A stretch of 64,000 nt of DNA from Nitrospira sp. MA-1 (GTDB taxonomy: Bacteria > Nitrospirota > Nitrospiria > Nitrospirales > UBA8639): contig JAQJDB010000007.1 in assembly GCA_032139905.1 (NCBI GenBank), positions 1,116,001-1,180,000 of the forward strand, given 5' to 3'. The notes beneath the pieces were generated by a model. The model saw nothing but the letters and a program-made list of their open reading frames with translations. It had not been told where the DNA came from and did not search any database. The translations under genes were made by a program, and so were the position numbers. Shown in pieces: positions 27,035-35,940 of the stretch. Position 1 is the stretch's first letter, and each line of letters starts with the position of its first letter.

Positions 27035-28609
27035 ATGATCAATGCCCTTCCATTCTTTTTCGGACCTTCGGAGAGTCCTCCTCACGTAACCGGTCAAACG
27101 GGTGGACTTGGCCTGGATCAGGCGAAGACCACGGAGAATTCTTCCAATCATCTATTTGCCAAAATTTTTCGCGATCACTCGGGGCCGGACTCTTTTCAGA
27201 ACGGTGTATCCAACACGACGTCTGGAAAAGATGGGGGAAAAGTGTCGAATTTTGAGTTGCCTCTTGGCACGACGGCTGTGTCAGGTGACAATCTCTTGGC
27301 TCTTTATCTGGCGGGGGTCTTTGCTGAGGATGGACAGCGGGTACCGGAAGAAGGGGATGGACAACGGATTACCGAAGAAGCTGATGTAGGAAAAATCTCA
27401 TCGATTCCCTTGGCGGCAGAAGGCCTGAATGGAAGTCGCTCAGGCCTGGCCGTGAGCCAAAAGGCGTTGTTCGGACTCTTGCCCGGGAATGTGCCTCAGG
27501 ACGGGCCGGTTTCCGGTGTGGTGGTTTCGCCTCACGCATTCCTCAACGGAGTACGTGGAGGCCAGACAGGTTTGCCGCTTGTCATGGGGAATTCACCAAA
27601 TCAGATAGCATCCGTTGGGAACATACTCGTCGATCCGAGTGGAACTGACCTCATTGCCAAGGTCGATCCTCAACAGGTTCTTCGAAATCCCCTAGCATCG
27701 GTTGCTGGGGAGGCTGTGACAGAGCCTCACACGAATCAGGGGAAACCCGGGGAACCTTTTTCAAGCCTTGTTCAGGGTCCCGGGCCTCGTCCTTCGCAAG
27801 ATTCTCTCTCCCCGATGGGGCTTCCGCAGGAGTCACTCAAGCCTGTATCCAATCCAGTCAACCAGATGCTCCAGGTTCCCAAACCATTTGAAGACACGCC
27901 GGCAGGTATCGCCGATGTTGGTCAGTTGAATCAGAATCGATTGAAATATGTCAGTGGGGTTTCGTCCGTGCTGAGTGAGTCTACGGCGAACGGGAAAGAA
28001 TCCTCGGTCGGAATTCCCGTGGACCTTCTTGCTGATGCCAAGGTGTCTTTGACTGGCGTTGGTTCCAGGGACGTTCTTGAGGCAACAGGAAAAGCCGAGG
28101 GAGTCGATTCCAACGCCGGACAGGGGCTCAATCATGGCATGGGCAATCCAACCCATTCTCAGTCCGGCTTTCAGCAGTCCTCGTCTTCTTCCTCACCCGG
28201 ACCGACTGTCCGGATGCCGGAAGAGCCTGTTTCGAATCTTTCTGGTCCGGCGCTTCAACGCCTCCAAATGGAGGTGCAACTTTCGGAAACCAATCGAGTG
28301 CAGATTGATGTTGGCGTGCAGCACCGGCAGGTCTATGCCAGTTTGTTGATGGATCAAGCTACCTTGAAAAATCTTGCTGTTCAATTTGTTCCACAATTGG
28401 AAGAACAACTCACTCAGGGCGATATGGAGTTGCAGGAATTTTCCGCAGAAGTTCGTGATCAGCACGGTGAACGGGAGTCAAGCACACGGTCGGATGGGGC
28501 AGGAACGCAAACGAGCCAACGAGGGACGACATTCCTCCATCAGACACCAGGGTCGCTTTCCCATGTCGGCATGCGGGTGGACGAACAGGGTCTGCACTTG
28601 GTGGCGTGA
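27035..28609 (+). CDS. fliK: Flagellar hook-length control protein FliK
   Basis: 524 residues. The first ~390 are low-complexity, rich in G, S, P and Q, the ruler part. The C-terminal ~120 form the Flg_hook domain that switches export specificity: LQRLQMEVQLSETNRVQIDV, QHRQVYASLLMD, LKNLAVQFVPQLEEQL. Position before flgD/flgE agrees. FliK is poorly conserved outside this C-terminal domain. Confidence 0.88.
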   Translation: MINALPFFFGPSESPPHVTGQTGGLGLDQAKTTENSSNHLFAKIFRDHSGPDSFQNGVSNTTSGKDGGKVSNFELPLGTTAVSGDNLLALYLAGVFAEDGQRVPEEGDGQRITEEADVGKISSIPLAAEGLNGSRSGLAVSQKALFGLLPGNVPQDGPVSGVVVSPHAFLNGVRGGQTGLPLVMGNSPNQIASVGNILVDPSGTDLIAKVDPQQVLRNPLASVAGEAVTEPHTNQGKPGEPFSSLVQGPGPRPSQDSLSPMGLPQESLKPVSNPVNQMLQVPKPFEDTPAGIADVGQLNQNRLKYVSGVSSVLSESTANGKESSVGIPVDLLADAKVSLTGVGSRDVLEATGKAEGVDSNAGQGLNHGMGNPTHSQSGFQQSSSSSSPGPTVRMPEEPVSNLSGPALQRLQMEVQLSETNRVQIDVGVQHRQVYASLLMDQATLKNLAVQFVPQLEEQLTQGDMELQEFSAEVRDQHGERESSTRSDGAGTQTSQRGTTFLHQTPGSLSHVGMRVDEQGLHLVA

Positions 28610-28629
28610 AGAAAATGGTAGCGCGCAGG

Positions 28630-28734
28630 GTGAGGGTAAAAACATCAGTAGTAAGGGGTAAGGAATCAGGAATTATGAGAAGGCGATCAAATACGACGTT
28701 CGTTTCACGCCTGATGACTCCTGCTTCATTAATT
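28630..28734. repeat. Heptad-type palindrome between fliK and flgD
   Basis: Left arm has GTGAGGG (28630-28636) and phased GTAAGGG, GTAAGGA, ATCAGGA (28651-28671). The right arm is pyrimidine-rich with complementary TTTCACGCCTGAT and GACTCCTG. It lies wholly in the 224-base gap. Confidence 0.6.
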
Positions 28735-28833
28735 ACCGGAAAATGAGTTGCCGGTGAGCTGAGGGTCTCTCAGTCTTTAATTACAAATGATGCCCTCGCG
28801 TAAAAATGGTCGAAAAAACAGGAGCTCATAATT

Positions 28834-29502
28834 ATGGAAGTGACGCCGACACAAGCAGGAACGAATGCCACGGCCACAGGGAGCGCCAATGTGCAGGCGG
28901 CGGTTTCGGCACTCGGATCAGATGTGTTTCTTCGCTTGCTCGTCACGCAGTTGCAGAGCCAGGATCCCACCAACCCGGTTCAAAATGAGGAATTTGTGGC
29001 GCAGTTAGCGCAGTTCACCACGTTAGAGCAAGCCACGAGTACCAATAAACTCCTGGAAAAATTGATCGGCCAGGATACACAACGGACACAATTGGATCTG
29101 GTGAATTTGATTGGACGGACGGTCGTTGCGCAGGGTGATACCGTCAGTATTGCGGAGGATGAACAGCCCACCCTGGCCTATGCCTTAAGTGGAGAGGCCA
29201 GGTCAGTCATCATTAAAGTGGTTGACTCGGGCAAGCAAGTGGTTCGGACTATAGAATCGACAGATATTCAAAAAGCCGGGGCCAATCAGGTCCAATGGGA
29301 TGGGCTGAATGATTCGGGAGACCGGGTGCCGGAAGGAGTCTATCAGTTCATCGTGAAAGCCGTAGACGCTAATGAACAGCCTGTTCCGAATTTCACATTC
29401 GCTCGGGAACGGGTCATGACAATTGCATTTGGAACAGAGAGTCCGGTGGTCCTGCAAAGTGGAAAAACCTTACACACCGAGGACATTCTCTCCATACTTT
29501 GA
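28834..29502 (+). CDS. flgD: Flagellar hook capping protein FlgD
   Basis: 222 residues. LGSDVFLRLLVTQLQSQDPTNP is the conserved N-terminal scaffold signature. The rest has the FlgD_ig/tudor-like features (VQWDGLNDSGDRVPEGVYQF). It caps the growing hook. AGGAGCTC precedes ATG 28834. Confidence 0.95.
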   Translation: MEVTPTQAGTNATATGSANVQAAVSALGSDVFLRLLVTQLQSQDPTNPVQNEEFVAQLAQFTTLEQATSTNKLLEKLIGQDTQRTQLDLVNLIGRTVVAQGDTVSIAEDEQPTLAYALSGEARSVIIKVVDSGKQVVRTIESTDIQKAGANQVQWDGLNDSGDRVPEGVYQFIVKAVDANEQPVPNFTFARERVMTIAFGTESPVVLQSGKTLHTEDILSIL

Positions 29503-29565
29503 GGTGGGTAATTTTAGGGGAAACATCATCAGGTAGGTCAATCGAGAAACAAGGAGTAGACGCCA

Positions 29566-30939
29566 ATGGGAATTACCTCAGCTTTTTTTGCCGCTACCAG
29601 TGGGATAAACGCGACCAGTCGAGCGCTTAGTGAAATCGGTAACAACATCGCCAATGCGCAGACGATCGGCTATAAAAGCCGGTCGGTCTCATTCGGAGAT
29701 CTCTTCGGAGCCACGATTGGTGGTGGAGGGACCAGCACGGCCTTAGTGGAAGGTCGTGGGGTGCGAGTGCTGGGGATCGACCCGAGCTTTACGCAAGGGT
29801 CTCTTCAGACGACGTCCAATGCCCTGGACCTGGCCATTGATGGAGACGGATTTTTTCGGGTGAGTGATGCAACCGGAAATATTTTCTACTCCCGTGCCGG
29901 CCAGTTTGATGTTGATTCGCAAGGAAACCTCGTGAACCCCGCGGGGCTGAGATTACAGGGTGACCAAGCAGACGATACAGGGCTTTTAAGCGGGACTGTT
30001 GGGAACATCAGTTTGACCACCAGTACTCAACCTGGAAGACTCACATCCGAAATTGCGATGTCAGGCCGTCTGGCCGCAAATGCTCCCATTAATGCCTACA
30101 CCATCGCACAGGTGCTTGATCCTCAATCAAATAAGGGCCTATTCCCTGGTAATGCCCCAGTCCGGGTATTTGACTCCCAGGGAGTCGGGCATGATTTGCA
30201 AATATACTTTGCCAAAACGGCCGCCAATGTTTGGGAGTATAGTGTGTTGGCTCAGGAAGGAGAAATTGACCTCTCAACCCTTCCCGCCGCCAACGTTGAT
30301 ACCAATACGCATAATGCTTTGGTCGCAGACGGGACATTAACTTACACTGACGAAGGATTTTTAAATTTAGAATCCACTGTTAACTATTATAATACCGCGG
30401 GATCAGGTTTAGGAGGTGGTATCGATTTTTTAGGAAAAGCACCAAATCAACCTATTGCATTTGATTTTGGGACCAGCATTACAGAAGGTGGAGCCGGCAC
30501 GAATGGATTGTTACAACAGGGCACCTCTTTGAATAATAATGCGTTAGTGCTTGACACTTTATCTCAAGACGGGTTTGGACCGGGATCACTCGCGGGAACG
30601 TCTATTGGTGAAGACGGAATCATCACGGGGCGCTTCGATAATGGGACCACCAGGACGTTGGGACAGGTGCGCTTAACCCGATTTATCAACCCGGATGGAC
30701 TGCAACCGATTGGACGGAATTTGTTTATTCAATCCGGTGATTCCGGCACTCCCTTGGACGGGGTGCCAGGCACGGGTGCCTTTGGCAAAGTATCGGCCAG
30801 CACCCTCGAAGCCTCCAATGTGGATTTGGGTGAAGAGTTAGTCAATATGATTACCATGCAGCGTGGCTTCCAGGCGAATTCACGAATCATCACCACCACC
30901 AACGATCTGCTCGGAGAACTGGTAAATCTGGCCCGTTAG
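29566..30939 (+). CDS. flgE: Flagellar hook protein FlgE
   Basis: 457 residues. N-terminal SEIGNNIANAQTIGYKSRSVSF and C-terminal NVDLGEELVNMITMQRGFQANSRIITT are the axial-protein helices. DLAIDGDGFFRVSD is the FlgE/F/G core signature. Length and position after flgD favour hook protein over rod proteins. The gene is followed by a strong terminator, closing the flgB transcription unit. Confidence 0.95.
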   Translation: MGITSAFFAATSGINATSRALSEIGNNIANAQTIGYKSRSVSFGDLFGATIGGGGTSTALVEGRGVRVLGIDPSFTQGSLQTTSNALDLAIDGDGFFRVSDATGNIFYSRAGQFDVDSQGNLVNPAGLRLQGDQADDTGLLSGTVGNISLTTSTQPGRLTSEIAMSGRLAANAPINAYTIAQVLDPQSNKGLFPGNAPVRVFDSQGVGHDLQIYFAKTAANVWEYSVLAQEGEIDLSTLPAANVDTNTHNALVADGTLTYTDEGFLNLESTVNYYNTAGSGLGGGIDFLGKAPNQPIAFDFGTSITEGGAGTNGLLQQGTSLNNNALVLDTLSQDGFGPGSLAGTSIGEDGIITGRFDNGTTRTLGQVRLTRFINPDGLQPIGRNLFIQSGDSGTPLDGVPGTGAFGKVSASTLEASNVDLGEELVNMITMQRGFQANSRIITTTNDLLGELVNLAR

Positions 30940-30967
30940 ATTTTAAACTTGGATGTGACTCATCAAG

Positions 30968-31003
30968 CCCCCAGGCAGGTATTCCTGTCTGGGGGTTTTT
31001 TTT
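30968..31003 (+). terminator. Rho-independent terminator after flgE
   Basis: A 12-bp stem, CCCCCAGGCAGG with CCTGTCTGGGGG (one G-U), a four-base loop and eight T (30996-31003). It separates the flgB-flgE unit from the fliL unit. Confidence 0.92.
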
Positions 31004-31269
31004 CTAATGGATTGTTAAAAAAACTTGCCTCAGGAACCCAGAGGCGGAAGGTAAAAATCTGTTCCTTTCCCTTGCCTCCTTAGGCCTCATAGCTCACCTT
31101 CCATAATTGAACCTGTCAAAGCCTCCCCCGAAATGCCAGGAAAATGACGTAATGGTTCGTCTCATCTTGTTGCCGGGCAAATGAGATGCAGGCAGGGCCA
31201 CGGAATAAAACTATGCGAATTCAGTACGTTACAGGATTAGCTTCAGGCTGCTTACGTAGAAAATTGGAG
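31004..31269. other. Intergenic flgE-fliL, left part
   Basis: About 265 bases with no gene. Around 31022-31105 there are facing purine-rich and pyrimidine-rich stretches (GAGGCGGAAGG and CCTTGCCTCC) that resemble a decayed heptad palindrome. Confidence 0.4.
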
Positions 31270-31285
31270 TGGCACAAAGGTTGCT
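31270..31285 (+). promoter_or_regulatory. Sigma54 promoter of the fliL operon
   Basis: TGGCACAAAGGTTGCT matches TGGCAC-N5-TTGCT at every fixed position, with GG and GC ten bases apart. It lies 57 bases before fliL, after the flgE terminator. Confidence 0.92.
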
Positions 31286-31342
31286 GATTTGGAAAGAGGA
31301 ATGTGATGACCCACAAAAATTTCTAGCGTGTGAGGTTGATGT

Positions 31343-31837
31343 ATGGCTGAAGACGATGCCAAAGAGGAAGCTGCCGTTAAAGCTGGGGCAGGGAAAAAAA
31401 TGATCCTAATCATTATCGCAGGCGTTCTTCTTCTGGGCGGAGGAGGAGGTGCAGCCTGGTATTTCATGGGAGGCACAGAGGAAAAACCGGCGGAGCACGA
31501 TGAGCATGCCAAAGCCGAGACTGGTCATGAAGAGCCCGGGCCGGTGATGGAACTAGAACCTTTTCTTCTGAATTTAGCCGATCGTGAAGAGCTTCGATTT
31601 TTAAAAGTGAGTATCAAGCTTGAGTTGGACCGGGCTGAAGAAAAAACGGATTATCAGAATAAAATTCCGGCCATTCGTGATGCGCTGTTGGTGTTGCTGA
31701 GTAGTAAAGAATCGCAATTACTTAGAACGGTGAACGGGAAGCGGCGGGTTCGAGAAGAAATTATGACGCGAGTCAACGGCGTCATGAGTAAAGGGAAGGT
31801 CGCCAATGTATATTTTACTGATTTTATTATTCAGTAG
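31343..31837 (+). CDS. fliL: Flagellar basal body-associated protein FliL
   Basis: 164 residues: short acidic/basic N-terminus, one membrane helix (KMILIIIAGVLLLGGGGGAAWYF), a charged linker, and the stomatin-like periplasmic domain (MELEPFLLNLADREELRFLKV, ending VANVYFTDFIIQ). FliL supports stator function. It is the first gene after the sigma54 promoter. Confidence 0.94.
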   Translation: MAEDDAKEEAAVKAGAGKKMILIIIAGVLLLGGGGGAAWYFMGGTEEKPAEHDEHAKAETGHEEPGPVMELEPFLLNLADREELRFLKVSIKLELDRAEEKTDYQNKIPAIRDALLVLLSSKESQLLRTVNGKRRVREEIMTRVNGVMSKGKVANVYFTDFIIQ

Positions 31838-31930
31838 GGCGTGGGGAGAAAGAAGTAAGCGTTCAGGGTCCGGGAGTTAGAAAGAGGAGAGAAGAGACAG
31901 CAGGGCTGTTTCTTTGTACCACGTCCGAAC

Positions 31931-32920
31931 ATGGAAAAAATTCTTAGTCAGGATGAAGTTGATGCCCTTCTTCGGGGGGTTTCCGATGGGGGCGTTGAGA
32001 CGGAGCCTGAAGATCCGGTAGATGCCGGACTACACGACGGACCGGTTTCGTATGATTTGGGGAATCAGGAATGGGTCGTCCGCGGGCGAATGCCGACCCT
32101 GGATGTGATCCACCAACAATTCTCGCGTGGTTTTCGCATCTCTCTGAGCGATGTGCTTCGTAAAACTGCTGAGGTTACGGTCACCAACCAAACGGTGATG
32201 AAGTTCGGGGAGTTCACCAAACGTCTTCCCGTCCCGGCCTATCTCCAGATTATTTCCATGGACCCTCTTCGCGGCTTAGCGATGATCGCCACGGATGCGG
32301 CGACGGTGTATTTGCTTGTGGATCATTTTTTCGGGGGTGCCGGACAGACTCATGTGAAGCCAGAAGGGCAGGATTTTACCATCATAGAGCAGCGCGTGAT
32401 GAAAAAGGTCATGCTGATGGGGTTGGGGAATCTCCAAAAAGCCTGGGATCCTGTCCAAAAACTCCTCATCAATGCGGTTCGGGTAGAAATGAATCCTCAG
32501 TTGGCTGCCATTGTGTTGCCGGCGGATATCGTGATTGTGGTCACGTTAGGCATCGAATTAGGGAATTCGGTTGGAGATCTCCATCTCTGTCTTCCCTATA
32601 CGATGTTGGAGCCGATCCGGGAACGTCTACAGGTGAGTTTTCAGGGAGACTCGTTTGAAACGGATTATGGTTGGGTGAAACGATTTTCGGCCAGGCTGAA
32701 GGAGGCTTATGTCACGATGTCTGTCTGTTTGGGAGAAACGGAAATCTCGGTGGAGGAATTGATGCAATTTTCACCCGGCGATGTGATCGGGCTGAATCAA
32801 GGAACCACGCAACTGTTAACGGCCAGAGTGGAAGGAGTCCCGAAATTTCTTGGTTCTCCGGGAACCACCAAAGGCATGCAATCATTTCAGATTAAGGACA
32901 TCATCCTGGCGAGAGAGTAA
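31931..32920 (+). CDS. fliM: Flagellar motor switch protein FliM
   Basis: 329 residues. N-terminal LSQDEVDALLRGV is the CheY-P binding motif EIDALL-like. The middle CheC-like domain contains SLSDVLRKTAEVTV. The C-terminal SpoA domain resembles FliN. It receives phosphorylated CheY and sets rotation direction. Confidence 0.96.
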   Translation: MEKILSQDEVDALLRGVSDGGVETEPEDPVDAGLHDGPVSYDLGNQEWVVRGRMPTLDVIHQQFSRGFRISLSDVLRKTAEVTVTNQTVMKFGEFTKRLPVPAYLQIISMDPLRGLAMIATDAATVYLLVDHFFGGAGQTHVKPEGQDFTIIEQRVMKKVMLMGLGNLQKAWDPVQKLLINAVRVEMNPQLAAIVLPADIVIVVTLGIELGNSVGDLHLCLPYTMLEPIRERLQVSFQGDSFETDYGWVKRFSARLKEAYVTMSVCLGETEISVEELMQFSPGDVIGLNQGTTQLLTARVEGVPKFLGSPGTTKGMQSFQIKDIILARE

Positions 32921-32981
32921 GGGCCGGTGAACACGATGAGGAGCCGGCCAGTCACTGACCGTGGAAACCTGGAGATAAACG

Positions 32982-33407
32982 ATGAGTGAAGAAGACAACA
33001 TAGACATGGATACATTTGATGCTGAGAAAGAAATGATGGAGGCGTTAGCCCAGGAAGCGTCGGCGAAGGAACAGAGCGCTACGGCAAAAAAACAGGAGGT
33101 GGCGGCGAGTAGCAGTAGCCAGGCGCCAGAATTGATGACGTCCCACGATCCGAATTTAAATCGCATCTTAGATATTCCCTTGGTGCTTTCGGCACAACTG
33201 GGCAACACACGCATACTGATTAAGGACCTGTTGCAGTTAGGACCTGGATCCATTGTGGAATTAGATAAACTCGCGGGTGAACCGTTGGAAGTGTTGGTGA
33301 ATGAACGGTTAGTCGCACGTGGTGAGGTGGTGATGGTGAATGAGAAATTCGGCATCCGTCTCACGGACGTGATTAGCCCTTCTGAGCGGGTGAATAAACT
33401 TCGATAG
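32982..33407 (+). CDS. fliN: Flagellar motor switch protein FliN
   Basis: 141 residues: variable acidic/Ala-rich N-terminus to about 60, then the SpoA domain (IPLVLSAQLGNTRILIKDLL, GPGSIVELDKLAGEPLEVLVN, VVMVNEKFGIRLTDVIS). It forms the bottom of the C-ring and binds FliH. Confidence 0.95.
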   Translation: MSEEDNIDMDTFDAEKEMMEALAQEASAKEQSATAKKQEVAASSSSQAPELMTSHDPNLNRILDIPLVLSAQLGNTRILIKDLLQLGPGSIVELDKLAGEPLEVLVNERLVARGEVVMVNEKFGIRLTDVISPSERVNKLR

Positions 33408-33410
33408 GGA

Positions 33411-33478
33411 CATGAGGTGTAAGGATGAACACGTGAAGGGGCGATGAGGCCGTTTCACGCATCACGACTGACGCATCA
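33411..33478. repeat. Heptad-type palindrome between fliN and fliO
   Basis: Left arm ATGAGGT, GTAAGGA then GTGAAGG. The right arm (33451-33478) is four phased complements of GTGATGC, GTCAGTC, GTGATGC and GTGAAAC. It fills most of the 80-base gap. Confidence 0.7.
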
Positions 33479-33487
33479 CGAAACAAT

Positions 33488-33922
33488 ATGGATCTCACAC
33501 ATGAAGCGCTCAAAATGGCGGGTACCTTGGCCCTGGTGGTCCTGGTTCTTCTTGGAGGATTAGCCTGGGTTCGGCGTACATTCGGAGAATTGCCCGCGAA
33601 GAATGGTGAGCCGGTGATGCGCATTTTGGGCGGACTTCGGGTCGGGACGGGAAAGCACATCATGCTCGTGGAAGTGGCCGGAGAAGTGTTGGTGTTGGGA
33701 ACGACGGCCAGGGAGATGACGCTGCTGACGACCATAGCGGAGGCCGATCGGATTGATCGGCTCCGCTCCATTACGAATCCGCTTGTCGGACCGTTAGGCG
33801 CTTGGTTGAGTCAGTGGACGCGGCAGGCATTTGGGAAATCCGAAATGGGATCGGTGACATCCAAACCGCTCATCCGATTGGCCCAAGGCCTCGCAAGGTT
33901 GAGGGGAGAGGGAAAGTCGTGA
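33488..33922 (+). CDS. fliO: Flagellar biosynthesis protein FliO
   Basis: 144 residues. An N-terminal membrane helix (AGTLALVVLVLLGGLAWV) and a small cytoplasmic SH3-like part (MRILGGLRVGTGKHIMLVEV, EVLVLGTT) are characteristic. It helps FliP assemble. Its stop overlaps the fliP start (GTGA). Confidence 0.88.
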   Translation: MDLTHEALKMAGTLALVVLVLLGGLAWVRRTFGELPAKNGEPVMRILGGLRVGTGKHIMLVEVAGEVLVLGTTAREMTLLTTIAEADRIDRLRSITNPLVGPLGAWLSQWTRQAFGKSEMGSVTSKPLIRLAQGLARLRGEGKS

Positions 33923-34698
33923 TCAACGCCTATTGCGGGTTTCGTAAACGACGTGATTTTCGGGGACTGCTTGTCCTGAGTCTGGTCATGGGACCATCGA
34001 CTTCGGCCCTTGCCCAGGTCACGAAGGATCCGGCGATCAGTTTACAGGTGTCCGGATTGGACGGGACCGAACCCTGGACCTTCGGGCTTCGCATTCTCTT
34101 TCTTCTGACGGCCTTAACGCTTGCGCCTGCCCTGTTGATGTTGGTGACGGCATTTACACGCGTGGTGATTGTTCTGGGTCTTCTTCGGCAGGCGTTGGGG
34201 ACCATGCATGCTCCACCGAATCAAGTGATGATTGGATTGGCCATGTTTTTGACCCTGTTTATTATGATGCCGGTCTGGGAACAAATTCGGGTTGAGGCGC
34301 TTAATCCCCTATTGGAACAAACGGTGACTCAGGAAGTGGCGCTTGAACGGGCCAAAATTCCACTAAGAATGTTTATGCTGAAACAAGTGCGCGAAAAGGA
34401 TTTAACCTTGTTTGTGGAGATGGCCAAAGTTCCTCATCCTCAGACGCCCGATGATGTGCCGCTCCATGTCCTGGTGCCGGCGTTTGTCACGAGTGAATTG
34501 CGGACCGCATTTCAAATCGGTTTCCTGATCTATGTGCCTTTTCTCGTGATCGATATGATTGTCGCCAGCATATTAATGTCCATGGGTATGATGATGTTGC
34601 CACCGATCATGATCTCGTTGCCGTTTAAGTTGGTGCTGTTTGTGTTGGCGGATGGATGGTTTTTGGTCGTGGGAGCATTGATGAATAGTTTTCAATAG
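33919..34698 (+). CDS. fliP: Flagellar export gate protein FliP
   Basis: 259 residues from GTG 33919, which overlaps the fliO stop; the open frame further upstream is a shadow. A cleavable signal sequence with RKRR precedes GLLVLSLVMGPSTSALAQ. Family motifs follow: LTAFTRVVIVLGLLRQALG-type segment, PPNQVMIGLAMFLTLF, and PLHVLVPAFVTSELRTAFQ. It forms the core of the export channel with FliQ and FliR. Confidence 0.96.
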   Translation: MINAYCGFRKRRDFRGLLVLSLVMGPSTSALAQVTKDPAISLQVSGLDGTEPWTFGLRILFLLTALTLAPALLMLVTAFTRVVIVLGLLRQALGTMHAPPNQVMIGLAMFLTLFIMMPVWEQIRVEALNPLLEQTVTQEVALERAKIPLRMFMLKQVREKDLTLFVEMAKVPHPQTPDDVPLHVLVPAFVTSELRTAFQIGFLIYVPFLVIDMIVASILMSMGMMMLPPIMISLPFKLVLFVLADGWFLVVGALMNSFQ

Positions 34699-34710
34699 GA
34701 AAGGCCGCAG

Positions 34711-34794
34711 GACGTGAAGCGTATAGCGTGGGGAGTGATCGGATGCCGTCATTGTCTTTCTTCTGTCTGTCCCCTACGGCTTTATCTTCATGCC
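34711..34794. repeat. Heptad-type palindrome between fliP and fliQ
   Basis: Left arm GTGAAGC, GTATAGC, GTGGGGA in phase (34714-34734). The right arm (34770-34794) reads as its imperfect reverse complement over about 25 bases. Confidence 0.7.
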
Positions 34795-34836
34795 TAACTT
34801 TCCAAATTTCATGGCCAGTCTGAAAGGGTTATAGAG

Positions 34837-35106
34837 ATGACAACGGAAAGTGTCTTGAGCATCGGTCAGGAGGCGATTCAAACCATACTGCTTGTGGCTG
34901 GTCCAATGTTGGGGCTCAGTTTAGTGGTAGGACTCTGCGTGAGTGCGTTCCAAGCCATGACCCAAATCAATGAAATGACCCTCACGTTTTTGCCAAAGGT
35001 TGCCACCATGTTTGTGGTGCTCTTGGTCACCTTTCCCTGGATGGTGGAAATTCTTGTGGGATTCATGACAGGGGTATGGGCAAGGATACCCGAGTTTGCC
35101 CAATGA
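34837..35106 (+). CDS. fliQ: Flagellar export gate protein FliQ
   Basis: 89 residues, two membrane helices. Signatures GPMLGLSLVVGLCVSAFQAMTQINE and TLTFLPKVATMF are typical of FliQ. Adjacent to fliP and fliR. Confidence 0.96.
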   Translation: MTTESVLSIGQEAIQTILLVAGPMLGLSLVVGLCVSAFQAMTQINEMTLTFLPKVATMFVVLLVTFPWMVEILVGFMTGVWARIPEFAQ

Positions 35107-35154
35107 TAGAGGGAGTCAACCTACGACATGTGTGAGAAAGATGTCCGGTAACCG

Positions 35155-35940
35155 GTGTTTCAATGGGATTTTGCGATTCAGCAAGTGTGGCAATTCGTGG
35201 TGGTGCTCGTCCGAACAGCCGTCATTCTGTCGGCCTTACCGTTGCTGGGGGGGCAATCGGTTCCGAACCGCATCAAAGTCGGAATGGCGGTCATTATCTC
35301 CATCCTGTTGATGCCCGTCGTGACGTTTACCCTCCCTCCCAATTGGTTGGAACCTGCCAATCTGGTGATCGCGTTGGGTGCCGAATTGCTCGTCGGATTG
35401 GTCTTAGGTTTGGCATTGCGTTTACTTATGACCGCGGTGGAACTGGCTGGGAGTGTGATGGGTTTTCAGGTGGGGTTTGCCATGGCCGGAGTTTTGGATC
35501 CTGTCACGCAAGTGGAAACACCGGTGTTTGGTCAATTACTGACCATTCTGGCAACCCTTCTGTACTTTCAAGTCGATGGACATCATTTGGTGTTGTCGGC
35601 GTTGGGCAGTAGTTTTCAGTTGATTCCCCCCTTCGGCGCTCATTTAAGCGCCCCTCTGTTGAGCGATGTAACCGGAGTCATGCAACGAACCTACGATACG
35701 GGATTGAAGCTGGCCTTTCCGGTCATGGCCGCAACATTTCTGGTCCATGCCATCATGGGGATTCTTGGCCGGCTGGTTCCTCAGATGAACGTTATGCTCA
35801 CCAGTTTTCCCATTACGATTTCTGTTGGATTGTTGGTGTTAGGACTGGGTTTGCCCTTCATCGCCTTAGTCTTTCAAGACTGGATTGTCGGCATGGAGAC
35901 GGTCTTGTGGGATTTAGTTCAGGACTTAGGAAATGGCTGA
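35155..35940 (+). CDS. fliR: Flagellar export gate protein FliR
   Basis: 261 residues from GTG 35155, six hydrophobic segments. GLRLLMTAVELAGSVMGFQ-like and GFAMAGVLDPVTQVETPV are conserved FliR features. The end overlaps flhB by eight bases. Confidence 0.95.
   Translation: MFQWDFAIQQVWQFVVVLVRTAVILSALPLLGGQSVPNRIKVGMAVIISILLMPVVTFTLPPNWLEPANLVIALGAELLVGLVLGLALRLLMTAVELAGSVMGFQVGFAMAGVLDPVTQVETPVFGQLLTILATLLYFQVDGHHLVLSALGSSFQLIPPFGAHLSAPLLSDVTGVMQRTYDTGLKLAFPVMAATFLVHAIMGILGRLVPQMNVMLTSFPITISVGLLVLGLGLPFIALVFQDWIVGMETVLWDLVQDLGNG

Noticed and set aside
33802-33918. Longer fliP frame upstream of GTG 33919
   Set aside because: It is the shadow of fliO; the GTGA overlap and signal peptide support 33919.
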